A stretch of 64,000 nucleotides of DNA from JALZKA01 sp963721645 (GCA_963721645.1 CAVRJK010000002.1:1984001-2048000), one strand, 5' to 3'; counted from the first letter of the stretch, positions 41,754 to 50,182 are shown. Numbers and translations: made by a program. The notes: generated by a model from the sequence alone, not told the origin.

Positions 41754-42674
41754 TCAGGCGGCCAGACGCTCGGCGGGAGCGCCGTTCTCGGACCCGTTGA
41801 GGAGATCCAGAATGATCCCCTCACGCAGGCCGCCCTTGCCGATCTGAAGCGGCTGGCCCAAGAGCTCGGAGAGCTTTTCCAGCAGGAGGACGCCGGCGGG
41901 CAGCATGCGCACCCGGCGCGGATCGAGCTCGAAACGCTTAGCCACCTCTTCGACGGAGTCCGTTGCCAGCACGCGGACCCCGCGCTCGAGCGTCTCGTAC
42001 TCGAGAACCGAGCCGACGAGGGTCCGAAGCGAGGTTGCGCTGCCGCCCACCGCGACGGCCTGATCGGGCTTTGGAACCTCGACGCCGTCGAAGAAATCGT
42101 CGATGTGGTCGCGGAGCTTCCTGATCTCCGATGCGGAGGGCGGGTCGCTGGTCAAAAACTCCTCCGACAGGGCGCCGGATCCGATCCGGAAGGACTTGAC
42201 CAACTCAACCCCGTCGGACACCGTGCCCAGGATGATCTCCGAGGATCCGCCTCCCACGTCGACTACCCCGATTTCGCCCTCGACGGGATGCCCGAGAGTC
42301 TTGGTGGCACCAACGAAGGCGAGCCGGCCCTCCTCCTCCTCTGAGAGCACCTCGATCTTCACCCCGGCGATCTCTTCGATCTTCTTGACCGCCTTTTTGC
42401 GGTTGGAGGCATCCCGGATAGCGGCGGTGGCCACCGTGCGTATCGCTTCGGCCCCAAGCTCCTGGGCAAGCTTGATCTGGGTGCAGACGACGTCGCCGAC
42501 CTCTTCGATCTTGGCTTTGGACATAGATCCGTCCCGCTTCGTGTCGGCGCCGATCTGCGTGTAGGCACGCTGCTCCATGACCTTGCGGAGCTGGCCTTCC
42601 TGAGGCTCGGCGACGAGCACGCGCGTGGTATTCGAACCAATGTCGATCGCCGCGCAGAGCATCGTCAGTCTCAC
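41754..42674 (-). CDS. ppx: Ppx/GppA family exopolyphosphatase
   Basis: About 302-306 residues (GTG 42674 or ATG 42662, the latter giving MLCAAIDIGSNTTRVLVAE). ASKHA-fold phosphatase motifs: AAIDIGSNTTRVLV, VATAAIRDASNR, the catalytic Glu in LSEEEEGRLAF, IGVVDVGGGSSEIILG and AVGGSATSLRTL. This is the short Ppx form lacking the C-terminal HD domain. Removes terminal phosphate from polyphosphate, or (p)ppGpp hydrolysis in some relatives. In this phosphate region it would balance Ppk1. It precedes the M1 gene in the same direction. Confidence 0.92.
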   Translation of the reverse strand: MRLTMLCAAIDIGSNTTRVLVAEPQEGQLRKVMEQRAYTQIGADTKRDGSMSKAKIEEVGDVVCTQIKLAQELGAEAIRTVATAAIRDASNRKKAVKKIEEIAGVKIEVLSEEEEGRLAFVGATKTLGHPVEGEIGVVDVGGGSSEIILGTVSDGVELVKSFRIGSGALSEEFLTSDPPSASEIRKLRDHIDDFFDGVEVPKPDQAVAVGGSATSLRTLVGSVLEYETLERGVRVLATDSVEEVAKRFELDPRRVRMLPAGVLLLEKLSELLGQPLQIGKGGLREGIILDLLNGSENGAPAERLAA

Positions 42675-42724
42675 GCCGAGTTTGGCAGACGACGCGGATA
42701 ATGCAGCTGTGGGGGCGGCGCGGG

Positions 42725-43423
42725 CTAGGACGGTCCGGCAGATGCTCCGAACGGCTCGCCGTTCGGGTGCGAGGCGTCCTGGAACTCACGGAAGAGCCCG
42801 GTCACCAGGTAGGCGACCTGCTCACCGATGTCGACCGCGTTGTCGCCGATGCGCTCGAGCGCCCGGGCGACCAGGATCATGGTCATTGCCCATTCGCGGC
42901 GGTCGGCGTCGTCGCCGATCTCGATCGCTATGCGGAAACACTCCTTGTTGAGATCGTCGACGACGTCATCCTGGCGGACAAGATCCCGAGCTGCGTCGAC
43001 GTCACGGGCTTCAAAGGCGCGCTTTACCTGGGTGACCAGCGAGCGGACCTGCTTGCCCATCGTGTTGATGTTTCCGAGCATGCGCTCGTCCGCGGGGGGA
43101 TCGGTGCCGACCAGCGGTATGACCTTCGCGATGTTCACGCACTGGTCGCCCATGCGCTCCATGTTCTTCATCACGTGGAGGAGGGCGGAGATCAGCCGCA
43201 GGTCGGTCGCAACCGGCGCCTGCGTGGCAAGCATGGTCAGCAGGCGCTGATGCACCTCGAGATAGCGGCCGTCGAGCACATCGTCGTTTGCGACGACGAT
43301 GCCGGCCAGCTCCATGTCCTGGTGCTGAACCGCCTCGACCGTGCGATCGAGTGCTTCGACGACGAGGTTCAGCCCGTCGAGCGCTCGGGCCTCGAGCGCC
43401 TGGAGGTCGTCTTGGTAGTGCAA
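42725..43423 (-). CDS. phoU: Phosphate-signalling regulator PhoU
   Basis: A 232-residue helical protein with two PhoU repeats. Metal-binding acidic motifs are present in each (ALDRTVEAVQHQDMELAGIV, then DLVRQDDVVDDLNKECFRIA), and LRLISALLHVMKNMERMGDQ and VARALERIGDNAVDIGEQVA are the family signatures. It links PstSCAB activity to the PhoR/PhoP signalling and curbs uptake. It lies 25 bases after pstB at the end of the pst operon. Confidence 0.96.
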   Translation of the reverse strand: MHYQDDLQALEARALDGLNLVVEALDRTVEAVQHQDMELAGIVVANDDVLDGRYLEVHQRLLTMLATQAPVATDLRLISALLHVMKNMERMGDQCVNIAKVIPLVGTDPPADERMLGNINTMGKQVRSLVTQVKRAFEARDVDAARDLVRQDDVVDDLNKECFRIAIEIGDDADRREWAMTMILVARALERIGDNAVDIGEQVAYLVTGLFREFQDASHPNGEPFGASAGPS

Positions 43424-43448
43424 CCTGGCCTCCTCTGGAATGTCTTTG

Positions 43449-44351
43449 CTAACCGACCTTTCCGGAAACGTAATCCTCAGTCCTTTGGTCGCTCGGGTTC
43501 GTGAATATCTTCTCGGTGTCGTCGTACTCGATTACCCGGCCCCAGCGGTTCTTCTCGTCGGAGTCGAGCTCGACGATCAGGAACGCGGTCTTGTCCGAGA
43601 CGCGGGCCGCCTGCTGCATGTTGTGGGTGACGATCACGATCGAGTAGCGATCCTTGAGGTCCATCATCAGGTCCTCGATCTTTCCGGTCGAGATCGGGTC
43701 GAGGGCCGAGCAAGGCTCGTCCATGAGGATCACGTCGGGCTCGACGGCCATGCACCGGGCGATGCACAGGCGCTGTTGCTGGCCACCCGACATTCCGAAA
43801 GCGTTGTCCGCGAGGCGGTCCTTCACCTCGTCCCAGAGCGCCGCGCCCCTGAGCGCGTTCTCGACGATCTCGTCCATGTCGCCCTTCATCCCCAAGATGC
43901 GCGGGCCGAACGCGATGTTGTCGTAGATCGATTTCGGGAACGGGTTCGGCTTTTGGAAGACCATGCCGATCCGCTTGCGGACCTCGACCGGGTCGACGTC
44001 CTTGTCGTAGAGGTTCTGGCCGTGGTAAATGATCTCACCCTCGACCGAAGCCGACGGGATCAGATCGTTCATGCGGTTGAGGCAGCGGATGAGAGTTGAC
44101 TTCCCGCAACCCGAGGGCCCGATCAGCGCGGTGATGTGGTTCTGGAGCACGTCGATCGAGACGTCGGAGACCGCGAGGTTGTCGCCGTAGCGGACGCTCA
44201 CGTCCTTCAAGCCAAAGATCGTTTTCTTCGCACCCGCGTGCTTCAGCTGCCCGCCATGGGTGTGGGCGAGCGTCGTAGAAATGTCGATTCCGGCCCTGCC
44301 GATCTGCTGTTCAGATCCGGCCTCTTCGCGGTCAGTCACTGTGTATTCCAC
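43449..44351 (-). CDS. pstB: Phosphate ABC transporter ATPase PstB
   Basis: A 300-residue ATPase, longer than usual at the N-terminus by about 45 residues (a His/Gly-rich lead-in). Walker A GPSGCGKSTLIRCLNRMND, Q-loop VFQKPNPFPKSIYDN, signature MSGGQQQRLCIARCMAVEP, Walker B VILMDEPCSALDPISTGKIE and H-loop VIVTHNMQQAARVSD are the PstB set. It powers phosphate import. It is 10 bases downstream of pstA. Confidence 0.97.
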   Translation of the reverse strand: MEYTVTDREEAGSEQQIGRAGIDISTTLAHTHGGQLKHAGAKKTIFGLKDVSVRYGDNLAVSDVSIDVLQNHITALIGPSGCGKSTLIRCLNRMNDLIPSASVEGEIIYHGQNLYDKDVDPVEVRKRIGMVFQKPNPFPKSIYDNIAFGPRILGMKGDMDEIVENALRGAALWDEVKDRLADNAFGMSGGQQQRLCIARCMAVEPDVILMDEPCSALDPISTGKIEDLMMDLKDRYSIVIVTHNMQQAARVSDKTAFLIVELDSDEKNRWGRVIEYDDTEKIFTNPSDQRTEDYVSGKVG

Positions 44352-44361
44352 CTTATTTCAC

Positions 44362-45285
44362 CTACCAGGATTGTTCGAATCGGTTCCGAAGCCAGATCGC
44401 GACGGCGTTCATCGCGAGCAGGATTCCCATAAGGACGATGATCGCCGCGGCGGCAAGAGGCTTGAACGCCTCGTTCGCGTCCGCGGTCCATCCGAAGATC
44501 TGGATCGGCAGGGCGGAGAAGGTTCCACTGAAGAGGCTCGTGTCCGATGAAGTCGCGAACAGGATCGCGCCGACGACGATGAGTGGAGCTGCTTCTCCGA
44601 TCGCACGCGAGAGGGCCAGGATCGTCCCGGTGGCTATGCCGGGGATCGAAGCCGGCAGAACCTGCTTCCAGATCGTCTGCCACTGAGTGGCGCCGAGCGC
44701 CATGGATCCTTCGCGGATGGATGGGGGCACGGACCGGATCGCCTCACGACCCGCGACGATCACCACGGGCAGAACCAAAAGGCCCAGCGTGAGCCCGCCG
44801 GCGAATGCGACGTTTCCGAGATCGAGCGGGCCACGCACCAAAAATGCGAGACCCAGGACGCCATAGACAATCGAAGGCACGGCGGCGAGGTTTTGGATGT
44901 TCACCTCGATCAGGCGGTTGAACCACTTCTCGCGGTTCGCGTACTCCTCGAGGTAGATCGCGCTCGCGACGCCCACCGGAATGATGAAAGCCGCGCAGAC
45001 CAGCATGAGATAGAGGGTCCCCAGGAGCGGCCCGGCGATACCTGAGCTGGCCGGATCGACCCGCGACGTCGTCTCGGTGAAGAAGCTGACCGACAGGCTT
45101 CCGGCGCCCTCGACCAGGACGTCCACTATCAGCACCAAAAGAGTCAGAAGGGCGATGCTGAGTAGGGCGAGCAACATCACGGCAAACCCGATCTCGCGTA
45201 TCTGCATCCCGGGTTGGCGCGCGAGCTGCGTGCCCGGCATCGTGGTCTCGATCACGTCAGCGGCAGGCGGAGGAGGACAAGCCAT
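44362..45285 (-). CDS. pstA: Phosphate ABC transporter permease PstA
   Basis: A 307-residue permease with six membrane segments. ATG 45285 overlaps the pstC stop by one base (TGATG). The EAA loop is SIREGSMALGATQWQTIWKQ, followed by VLPASIPGIATGTILALSRA and IGEAAPLIVVGA, typical of PstA. The reading frame stays open far upstream, inside pstC, but that extension is antisense-like in composition and not coding. Confidence 0.95.
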   Translation of the reverse strand: MACPPPPAADVIETTMPGTQLARQPGMQIREIGFAVMLLALLSIALLTLLVLIVDVLVEGAGSLSVSFFTETTSRVDPASSGIAGPLLGTLYLMLVCAAFIIPVGVASAIYLEEYANREKWFNRLIEVNIQNLAAVPSIVYGVLGLAFLVRGPLDLGNVAFAGGLTLGLLVLPVVIVAGREAIRSVPPSIREGSMALGATQWQTIWKQVLPASIPGIATGTILALSRAIGEAAPLIVVGAILFATSSDTSLFSGTFSALPIQIFGWTADANEAFKPLAAAAIIVLMGILLAMNAVAIWLRNRFEQSW

Positions 45286-46229
45286 CAGTCGTACACCTGC
45301 CTGTACCTGCGTACAAAGCGGATCGCGATCATGTTCATCGCGAGGGTGAGAAAGAAGAGGATCGTCCCGCAGGCGAAGATCGACTGGTAGCCAATCGAGC
45401 CGGCGGGATTGTCCCCGTCGGCGGCCGAGCCCATGAATGTCGTGATCGTGGCGAAGCCGTCGCGCGGGTCGATCCCGAAGTTCGGCTGCAAACCGGCCGC
45501 GAGAAGCACGATCATCGTTTCGCCGATACCGCGCGAGACGCCGAGGACTATCGACGCAACGATGCCCGACAGCGCCGCGGGAAATACGACCCGTGTCGCA
45601 ACCTGCCGCTTCGTGGAGCCGAGGCCATATGCCCCCTCGCGGAGCCCCTGGGGCACGGCGCGCATTGCGTCTTCTGAGATCGACGCGATCGTCGGCACGA
45701 TCATGATCCCCATCACGAGGCCGGCCGACAGAGCGTTGAAGCCCTTTACCTCGATTCCGAGCGCCCCGAGGATCTCCGGGGTCACGAACGTAAGCGCGAA
45801 GTAGCCGAAGACCACGGTGGGGACTCCCACGAGAACCTCGAGGACCGGCTTGATGATCTTCCTGACTCGAGGCGTCGCGTACTCCGACAGGTAGATCGCC
45901 GATGCGATGCCGATCGGGATCGCAACAAGAATCGCGATCCCGGTGATCAGGAATGTGCCGTTGAGGAGCTGCCAGATGCCGAACTGCGAATCGGCGAACA
46001 GCGGCCCCCACGAGCCGTCGGTGAAGAACCGGGTGCCCACCTCAACGAAGAATGGGATCGACTCGGCAAGAAGCGCAATGACGATCCCGACCGTGGTCAG
46101 GATCGAGATCGCGGCGGCCAGGAACAAGAGCGCGCGGATTGCCTCCTCGCCCCAGCGGCGCCGCTTGACGCCGAGAGGGGGAAACCCTCCCGGCGTCTCG
46201 CCGCCTAGATCTGCTGAACCGGCTTCCAT
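45285..46229 (-). CDS. pstC: Phosphate ABC transporter permease PstC
   Basis: A 314-residue permease. Membrane segment AIRALLFLAAAISILTTVGI near the start, then a periplasmic loop (FFTDGSWGPLFADSQFGIWQ), the EAA loop GLREGAYGLGSTKRQVATRV and VLGVSRGIGETMIVLLAAGL, all standard for PstC. With PstA it forms the channel. It lies 36 bases downstream of pstS. Confidence 0.96.
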   Translation of the reverse strand: MEAGSADLGGETPGGFPPLGVKRRRWGEEAIRALLFLAAAISILTTVGIVIALLAESIPFFVEVGTRFFTDGSWGPLFADSQFGIWQLLNGTFLITGIAILVAIPIGIASAIYLSEYATPRVRKIIKPVLEVLVGVPTVVFGYFALTFVTPEILGALGIEVKGFNALSAGLVMGIMIVPTIASISEDAMRAVPQGLREGAYGLGSTKRQVATRVVFPAALSGIVASIVLGVSRGIGETMIVLLAAGLQPNFGIDPRDGFATITTFMGSAADGDNPAGSIGYQSIFACGTILFFLTLAMNMIAIRFVRRYRQVYD

Positions 46230-46265
46230 TGTGTGTCTCGTTCGGTGGTGCCGGTCCGTGGGCCG

Positions 46266-47252
46266 CTAGTTCGACGTGCCCTCGAACGCGGAGGCCGCGT
46301 CCTCGGCCTGCGTCTCGTCCATCGGGACGATCAGCGCGGCCTCGGCGATCGTGTCGTGGTTATCGACGACGAACTGCATGAACCCGGTGACCGCCTCGCC
46401 GTTGTCGGGATCGTCCTGGGCGTTCGTTGAGGGGTACATGAACAGCGGCCTTGCCAGCGGGGCGTACTCGCCCGACTGGATCGAGTCGGCGGTCGGCTCG
46501 ACGCAACCTTCGCCTCCGTCGACCGACACGAGGTTCAGCTGATCGGCGCTCTGCTCGAAGTACGAGAAGCCGAAGTAGCCGAGTCCCGCGCCGTCGCCGG
46601 CAACTCCGGTGACGAGCTGGTTGTCGTCCTCGGACGCCTGATAGTCCGTACGGCTCAGACCTTCTTCACCGTTGATCTCGTCCGTGAAGTAATCGAACGT
46701 GCCCGAATCGGTACCGGGGCCGTACAGGCTGACTTCTACGTCCGGGAGCGGCTCGCCGGTTTCGGCATCCTCGCCCAGGTCCGCGTAGTTGGTGATCGAG
46801 TCGTCGGTCCACAGCTCGGCGAGCTGGTCGACCGTCAAGCACGAGATCTCGAGGTCGGGGCTCGTCGCGACGGCGATGCCGTCATTCGCTACCTGGACCT
46901 CCGTGTACTCGATGCCTTCCTTCTCGCAGAGGGGGACCTCTTCCGCGTCGTCGATCGGCCGCGATGCGTCGGAGATCTGGGTCTCGCCCGCGCAGAAGCG
47001 CTCGAAGCCTCCGCCTGTGCCGGCAGCACCCACGCTGATGTTGACGCCGGGGTTGCCCTCGTTGAAGAGCTCTGCGGCGGCTTCAGCGAACGGCTGCACC
47101 GTGCTCGAACCGTCGATCTGGATCTCACCGCTCAGGCCTTCACCGCCGCCTGAAGTTCCGCCGTCGTCATCGTCGCCGCATGCGCCAAGCCCGAGAGCGA
47201 GAACTCCGCTGAGGCCGAATACCAACAGCCAATTTCTTTGATTGTTTTTCAT
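46266..47252 (-). CDS. pstS: Phosphate-binding lipoprotein PstS
   Basis: A 328-residue lipoprotein (lipobox LGAC, Cys25), then a Gly/Asp linker. Phosphate-binding loops are visible: IQIDGSSTVQPFAEAAAELF, GAAGTGGGFERFCAGETQIS and DASRPI, and YGPGTDSGTFDYFTDEI. It delivers phosphate to PstCA. ATG 47252 has no RBS at the usual place; instead a strong hairpin ends two bases before it. A PHO box lies 52 bases upstream, inside the 3' end of the regulator gene. Confidence 0.96.
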   Translation of the reverse strand: MKNNQRNWLLVFGLSGVLALGLGACGDDDDGGTSGGGEGLSGEIQIDGSSTVQPFAEAAAELFNEGNPGVNISVGAAGTGGGFERFCAGETQISDASRPIDDAEEVPLCEKEGIEYTEVQVANDGIAVATSPDLEISCLTVDQLAELWTDDSITNYADLGEDAETGEPLPDVEVSLYGPGTDSGTFDYFTDEINGEEGLSRTDYQASEDDNQLVTGVAGDGAGLGYFGFSYFEQSADQLNLVSVDGGEGCVEPTADSIQSGEYAPLARPLFMYPSTNAQDDPDNGEAVTGFMQFVVDNHDTIAEAALIVPMDETQAEDAASAFEGTSN

Positions 47253-47254
47253 GA

Positions 47255-47278
47255 CCCGAAGCGTTCCAGCGCTTCGGG
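47255..47278 (-). promoter_or_regulatory. Hairpin directly before the pstS start codon
   Basis: CCCGAAGCG (47255-47263) and CGCTTCGGG (47270-47278) form a perfect 9-bp stem with a 6-base loop; on the minus strand it ends two bases before the ATG of pstS. GGAA, the only RBS-like element, lies in the loop. There is no T run, so it is not an ordinary terminator. Possible roles are RNA stability or translation control. Confidence 0.55.
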
Positions 47279-47287
47279 CCGAGGTTG

Positions 47288-48100
47288 TTACCGCTCTGAG
47301 TACGTCCTGTGAAAAGGATGTGAACGCTCGGGGGAATTGGCGTTATTTGCCGATCCCGGCGCGGTGTCAGCCGCGTCACGTCGCGCTGCCTCGTTCTCGT
47401 TCTCAGGCTCGAACCTGTAGCCGACTCCGAAATGGGTATGGACGTACGCCCACTCGGGCGAAGCCTTCTGGAGCTTCGAGCGGAGTTTTCGAATGAAGAC
47501 GTCAACCGAGCGATCGCCGTGTGCCATCGCGTATCCCCAGACTCGCTGATAGATGTCCTCCCGCTCGAGCACCTTGCCGTTCGCTCCAGCCAGGCAGTCG
47601 AGCAGTTCGAACTCGCGGCGCGTGAGATTGAGGCTTCTTCCCGCCACGAAGGTTTGGAACTGATCAGGTCTGATCTCGAGCTCGCCGGCAACTCGCGGGC
47701 CCTCGTCACGGTTGAGCCTGCCTCGACGGCGGCGAACGATCGCCTCGACCCGCGCGACGATCTCCTCCGGGTGAGCGGGCTTGGAGACCCAGTCGTCGGC
47801 GCCATTTCTGAGACCCCTGACTCGTTGTGAAACGGTCGAACCGTGCGAGACGATCACCAGGCCCAGATCCGGGAGCATCGCGGAGACCCTCCCGAGATAG
47901 TCCCAAGCCCCCGCCCCGAGCACGTCTGGATCCACCACGAGAGCGTTCAGCTTCATCGCTACGAGCTCGTCAGCGGGAACCGCGCTCGACAGAGTTCGGT
48001 GCTCCCAGCCCGCCGCGTCGAGGCGTTTGCCGAGGACACGGACGAAGCCGGAGTCGGTGTCGATAACTGCGATCCGGACTGTGCCTGACGAAGAAGTCAT
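47288..48100 (-). CDS. PhoP/PhoB-like winged-helix response regulator
   Basis: A 270-residue OmpR-type regulator. Receiver domain 8-120: the phospho-acceptor is Asp57 (ALVVDPDV), with the Ser of VIVSHGS and Lys of DDWVSKPAHP. The acidic pair is spread out (IDTDSGF, Asp14 and Asp16) where DD or ED is usual. The C-terminal winged helix includes LNLTRREFELLDCLAGANGK, REDIYQRVWGYA, DRSVDVFIRKLRSKLQKASP and THFGVGYRFEPE. A polar tail of about 35 residues follows. Position beside pstSCAB-phoU and near-identical PHO boxes argue for the PhoP role. No histidine kinase gene is adjacent, so the PhoR partner is elsewhere. Confidence 0.85.
   Translation of the reverse strand: MTSSSGTVRIAVIDTDSGFVRVLGKRLDAAGWEHRTLSSAVPADELVAMKLNALVVDPDVLGAGAWDYLGRVSAMLPDLGLVIVSHGSTVSQRVRGLRNGADDWVSKPAHPEEIVARVEAIVRRRRGRLNRDEGPRVAGELEIRPDQFQTFVAGRSLNLTRREFELLDCLAGANGKVLEREDIYQRVWGYAMAHGDRSVDVFIRKLRSKLQKASPEWAYVHTHFGVGYRFEPENENEAARRDAADTAPGSANNANSPERSHPFHRTYSER
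47304..47325 (-). promoter_or_regulatory. PHO box upstream of pstS
   Basis: Two 11-bp direct-repeat units on the minus strand, GTTCACATCCT and TTTCACAGGAC. They lie 52-73 bases before the pstS start, within the last codons of the regulator gene, so pstS has its own phosphate-controlled promoter and does not depend only on read-through. No convincing -10 was found. Confidence 0.75.
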
Positions 48101-48145
48101 GAGCTGCGCTCAATGGTAGGGCGCCAGGAGGCAGTGAAGGCCCCC

Positions 48146-48167
48146 GTTCACAAAGGTTTCACAGGTC
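48146..48167 (+). promoter_or_regulatory. PHO box between the regulator gene and uppP
   Basis: Two 11-bp direct-repeat units on the plus strand, GTTCACAAAGG and TTTCACAGGTC; a poorer third unit (GGTTGACGGGA) follows. It lies between divergent genes, 46 bases from the regulator start and 95 bases from uppP. The orientation favours uppP, but autoregulation of the regulator is possible. A short hairpin (TCGGCGT 48189-48195, ACGCCGA 48199-48205) follows in the uppP leader. Confidence 0.7.
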
Positions 48168-48261
48168 GGTTGACGGGATCTCCACGCGTCGGCGTCAAAC
48201 GCCGAGGAACCCCATGGCGCAGTACCTGGGCCGGCCCCGTCCAGTACCGTGCCGCGCTGCC

Positions 48262-49086
48262 ATGGACGCGCTTCAAGCAATCGTTCTGGGAATCATCCAG
48301 GGCCTGACGGAGTTCCTGCCGATCTCGTCGTCAGGCCACCTTCTGATCGTGCCTGCGTTCGCCGGCTGGGAGGATCCGGGGGCTGCCTTCACGGCCGTGA
48401 TCCAGCTCGGGACGATGGCCGCCGTCGTCGTGTACTTCCGGAAGGACCTGGCTCGGATCGCCATCGCCTTCCTACGCTCGATCAGGGGCGACCGCTGGCG
48501 CTCACCCGACATCGACGCTCGGATGGGCTGGTACATCGCGCTCGGCACGATTCCGATCAGTGTTGTCGGCCTGGCCCTCTCGAATCAGATCGAGGAAGGC
48601 GCACGCTCCCTTTACCTGGCGGCTATCACGCTGATCCTGTTCTCGTTCGTGATGCTGGCCGCGGAGCGCTACGGGCAACGCCGGCGCGAGCTGGAAACGA
48701 TCAACAAGCGCGATGCCCTGGTCATCGGCGGCTTCCAGGCGCTGGCCCTCGTTCCCGGCGTCTCGCGCTCCGGCGCAACGATCTCGGCCGGGCTGTTCCT
48801 CAACTTTGAACGGACAGCCGCCGCGCGCTACTCGTTCCTGCTCTCCGTGCCCGCCGTAGTGCTCTCGGGTCTGTATGAGCTGAAGGAGGTGGGCTCGGGC
48901 GACGGGCCGGGCGTGGGGTTGACACTCCTGGCAACGGTGCTCGCATTCGTATCCGGCTACATCGCAATTGCCTGGCTCCTGCGATTCGTCGCGAACCACT
49001 CGATCGGTGCTTTCGTCCCGTACCGCATCGGCCTTGGCGTTCTGGTGATCGTCCTCACCGCGACCGGCGCGATCAGCACCGCCTAG
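48262..49086 (+). CDS. uppP: Undecaprenyl-diphosphatase UppP (BacA)
   Basis: A 274-residue membrane enzyme from ATG 48262 (MDALQAIVLGIIQGLTEFLP). Catalytic motifs: (E/Q)xxxE in IIQGLTEFLPISSSGHL and PGxSRSGAT in ALVPGVSRSGATISAGLFLN. About eight membrane segments. It removes a phosphate from undecaprenyl pyrophosphate to recycle the cell-wall lipid carrier; loss or excess alters bacitracin resistance. The frame is open back to 48214, but that part (AQYLGRPRPVPCRAA) is not like the family. A PHO box upstream suggests control by phosphate supply. Confidence 0.95.
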   Translation: MDALQAIVLGIIQGLTEFLPISSSGHLLIVPAFAGWEDPGAAFTAVIQLGTMAAVVVYFRKDLARIAIAFLRSIRGDRWRSPDIDARMGWYIALGTIPISVVGLALSNQIEEGARSLYLAAITLILFSFVMLAAERYGQRRRELETINKRDALVIGGFQALALVPGVSRSGATISAGLFLNFERTAAARYSFLLSVPAVVLSGLYELKEVGSGDGPGVGLTLLATVLAFVSGYIAIAWLLRFVANHSIGAFVPYRIGLGVLVIVLTATGAISTA

Positions 49087-49138
49087 ATCATCATCTGACC
49101 TTCCGGCCCGCCTTCCGGAGCCTGTAGAGTTTCGCGCG

Positions 49139-49384
49139 ATGAAGCGCATCCTTTTGTCTGTGGCCGCCTCGGTGATGGCCCTCCTCCTCACGAGCCCGCT
49201 GGCGATGGCTGCCGACGGCGAAGGCATCTATGGCCGCACGAACGACAAGGTGATCACCTTCTTTTGCTTCGGCGTGATCATCTTCTTCACGCTGTTCGTG
49301 ATCGGCATGTCGATCCTTCAGCACCGCCTCGAGACCCGCAAGGAGCGGGCTCGCGAGGACATCGAGCGTCTCTCGAAGCCCTGA
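49139..49384 (+). CDS. Small exported/membrane protein of unknown function
   Basis: An 81-residue protein, ATG 49139. A signal-like N-terminus (MKRILLSVAASVMALLLTSP, ending AMAADG) is followed by one membrane helix (VITFFCFGVIIFFTLFVIGM) and a basic, charged C-terminal helix (LETRKERAREDIERLSKP). This plan recurs in small actinobacterial proteins, but I do not recognise a named family. It lies between uppP (52 bases upstream) and the crotonase gene (9 bases downstream), all on the plus strand. Confidence 0.7.
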   Translation: MKRILLSVAASVMALLLTSPLAMAADGEGIYGRTNDKVITFFCFGVIIFFTLFVIGMSILQHRLETRKERAREDIERLSKP

Positions 49385-49393
49385 GCGGAGGCC

Positions 49394-50182
49394 GTGGGCG
49401 AGACGCGCTATGAGCGGGTCGGCTCGGCGGCCGTTCTGACGATCACCAGGCCCGAGCGCCGTAATGCCGTCGACGCCGCGACCGCCGAGGGCCTAAAGAG
49501 CGGGTTCGAGGAGTTCGAGGCCGACGATGATGCCCGCGTACTGATTCTGACGGGCGAGGGGCCTGAGGCCTTCTGCGCCGGCGCCGACCTCAAAGCGCTG
49601 GCAGAGGCGGTCGCGGCGGGTATCGATCCGCTCGAGTGGCTGCCGCGTTTTGCCGATGGGCCACTCGGATTCACCCGCCTTCAGGCCTCCAAGCCGACGA
49701 TCGCGGCGATCTCGGGCTGGTGCCTGGCAGGCGGTCTTGAACTGGCGTTGTGGTGCGACCTGCGGATCGCGACCGAAGACGCCAAGCTCGGCTTCACGGA
49801 GCGGCGCTTCGGCGTGCCGCTGATTGACGGCGGGACGCAACGGCTCCCGCGCATTGTCGGTCTTGGCCGAGGGCTCGAGATGATCCTCACCGGGCGGATT
49901 CTTGAGGCCGAGGAGGCCCATTCGTGGGGGCTCCTTAACGAGGTCGTCTCGCCCGGCACTCACCTGCAGCGGGCGCTGGAGATGGCCGAAGGCCTCGCGG
50001 CGTTTCCCCAGACGACGATGCTCTCCGACCGCCGGGCGGCGATCGAGGGCATCGGCATGACCTTCGCCGACGGAATCGCTCACGAGGCTGAGATCGGGCG
50101 TGCATCGGTCGAGACAGGCGCAAATGGCGCCGCGCGGTTTGCTTCAGGCGAGGGCCGAGGGGGAGCGGGCGCCGGCGTCTAG
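49394..50182 (+). CDS. Enoyl-CoA hydratase/isomerase family protein
   Basis: A 262-residue crotonase from GTG 49394. Oxyanion-hole segments CAGADLKAL (after GEGPEAF) and SGWCLAGGLELALWCDLRIA, with a Glu in GGLEL and another in LGFTERRFGVPLIDGG, are in the positions of the two catalytic glutamates of enoyl-CoA hydratases. Full length. The acyl-CoA substrate is not evident and there are no other fatty-acid genes nearby. The stop overlaps the convergent znuB stop. Confidence 0.9.
   Translation: MGETRYERVGSAAVLTITRPERRNAVDAATAEGLKSGFEEFEADDDARVLILTGEGPEAFCAGADLKALAEAVAAGIDPLEWLPRFADGPLGFTRLQASKPTIAAISGWCLAGGLELALWCDLRIATEDAKLGFTERRFGVPLIDGGTQRLPRIVGLGRGLEMILTGRILEAEEAHSWGLLNEVVSPGTHLQRALEMAEGLAAFPQTTMLSDRRAAIEGIGMTFADGIAHEAEIGRASVETGANGAARFASGEGRGGAGAGV

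Noticed and set aside
45286..46011. Long upstream extension of the pstA frame
   Set aside because: It lies within pstC in another frame, is Arg-rich shadow sequence, and PstA starts normally at 45285.
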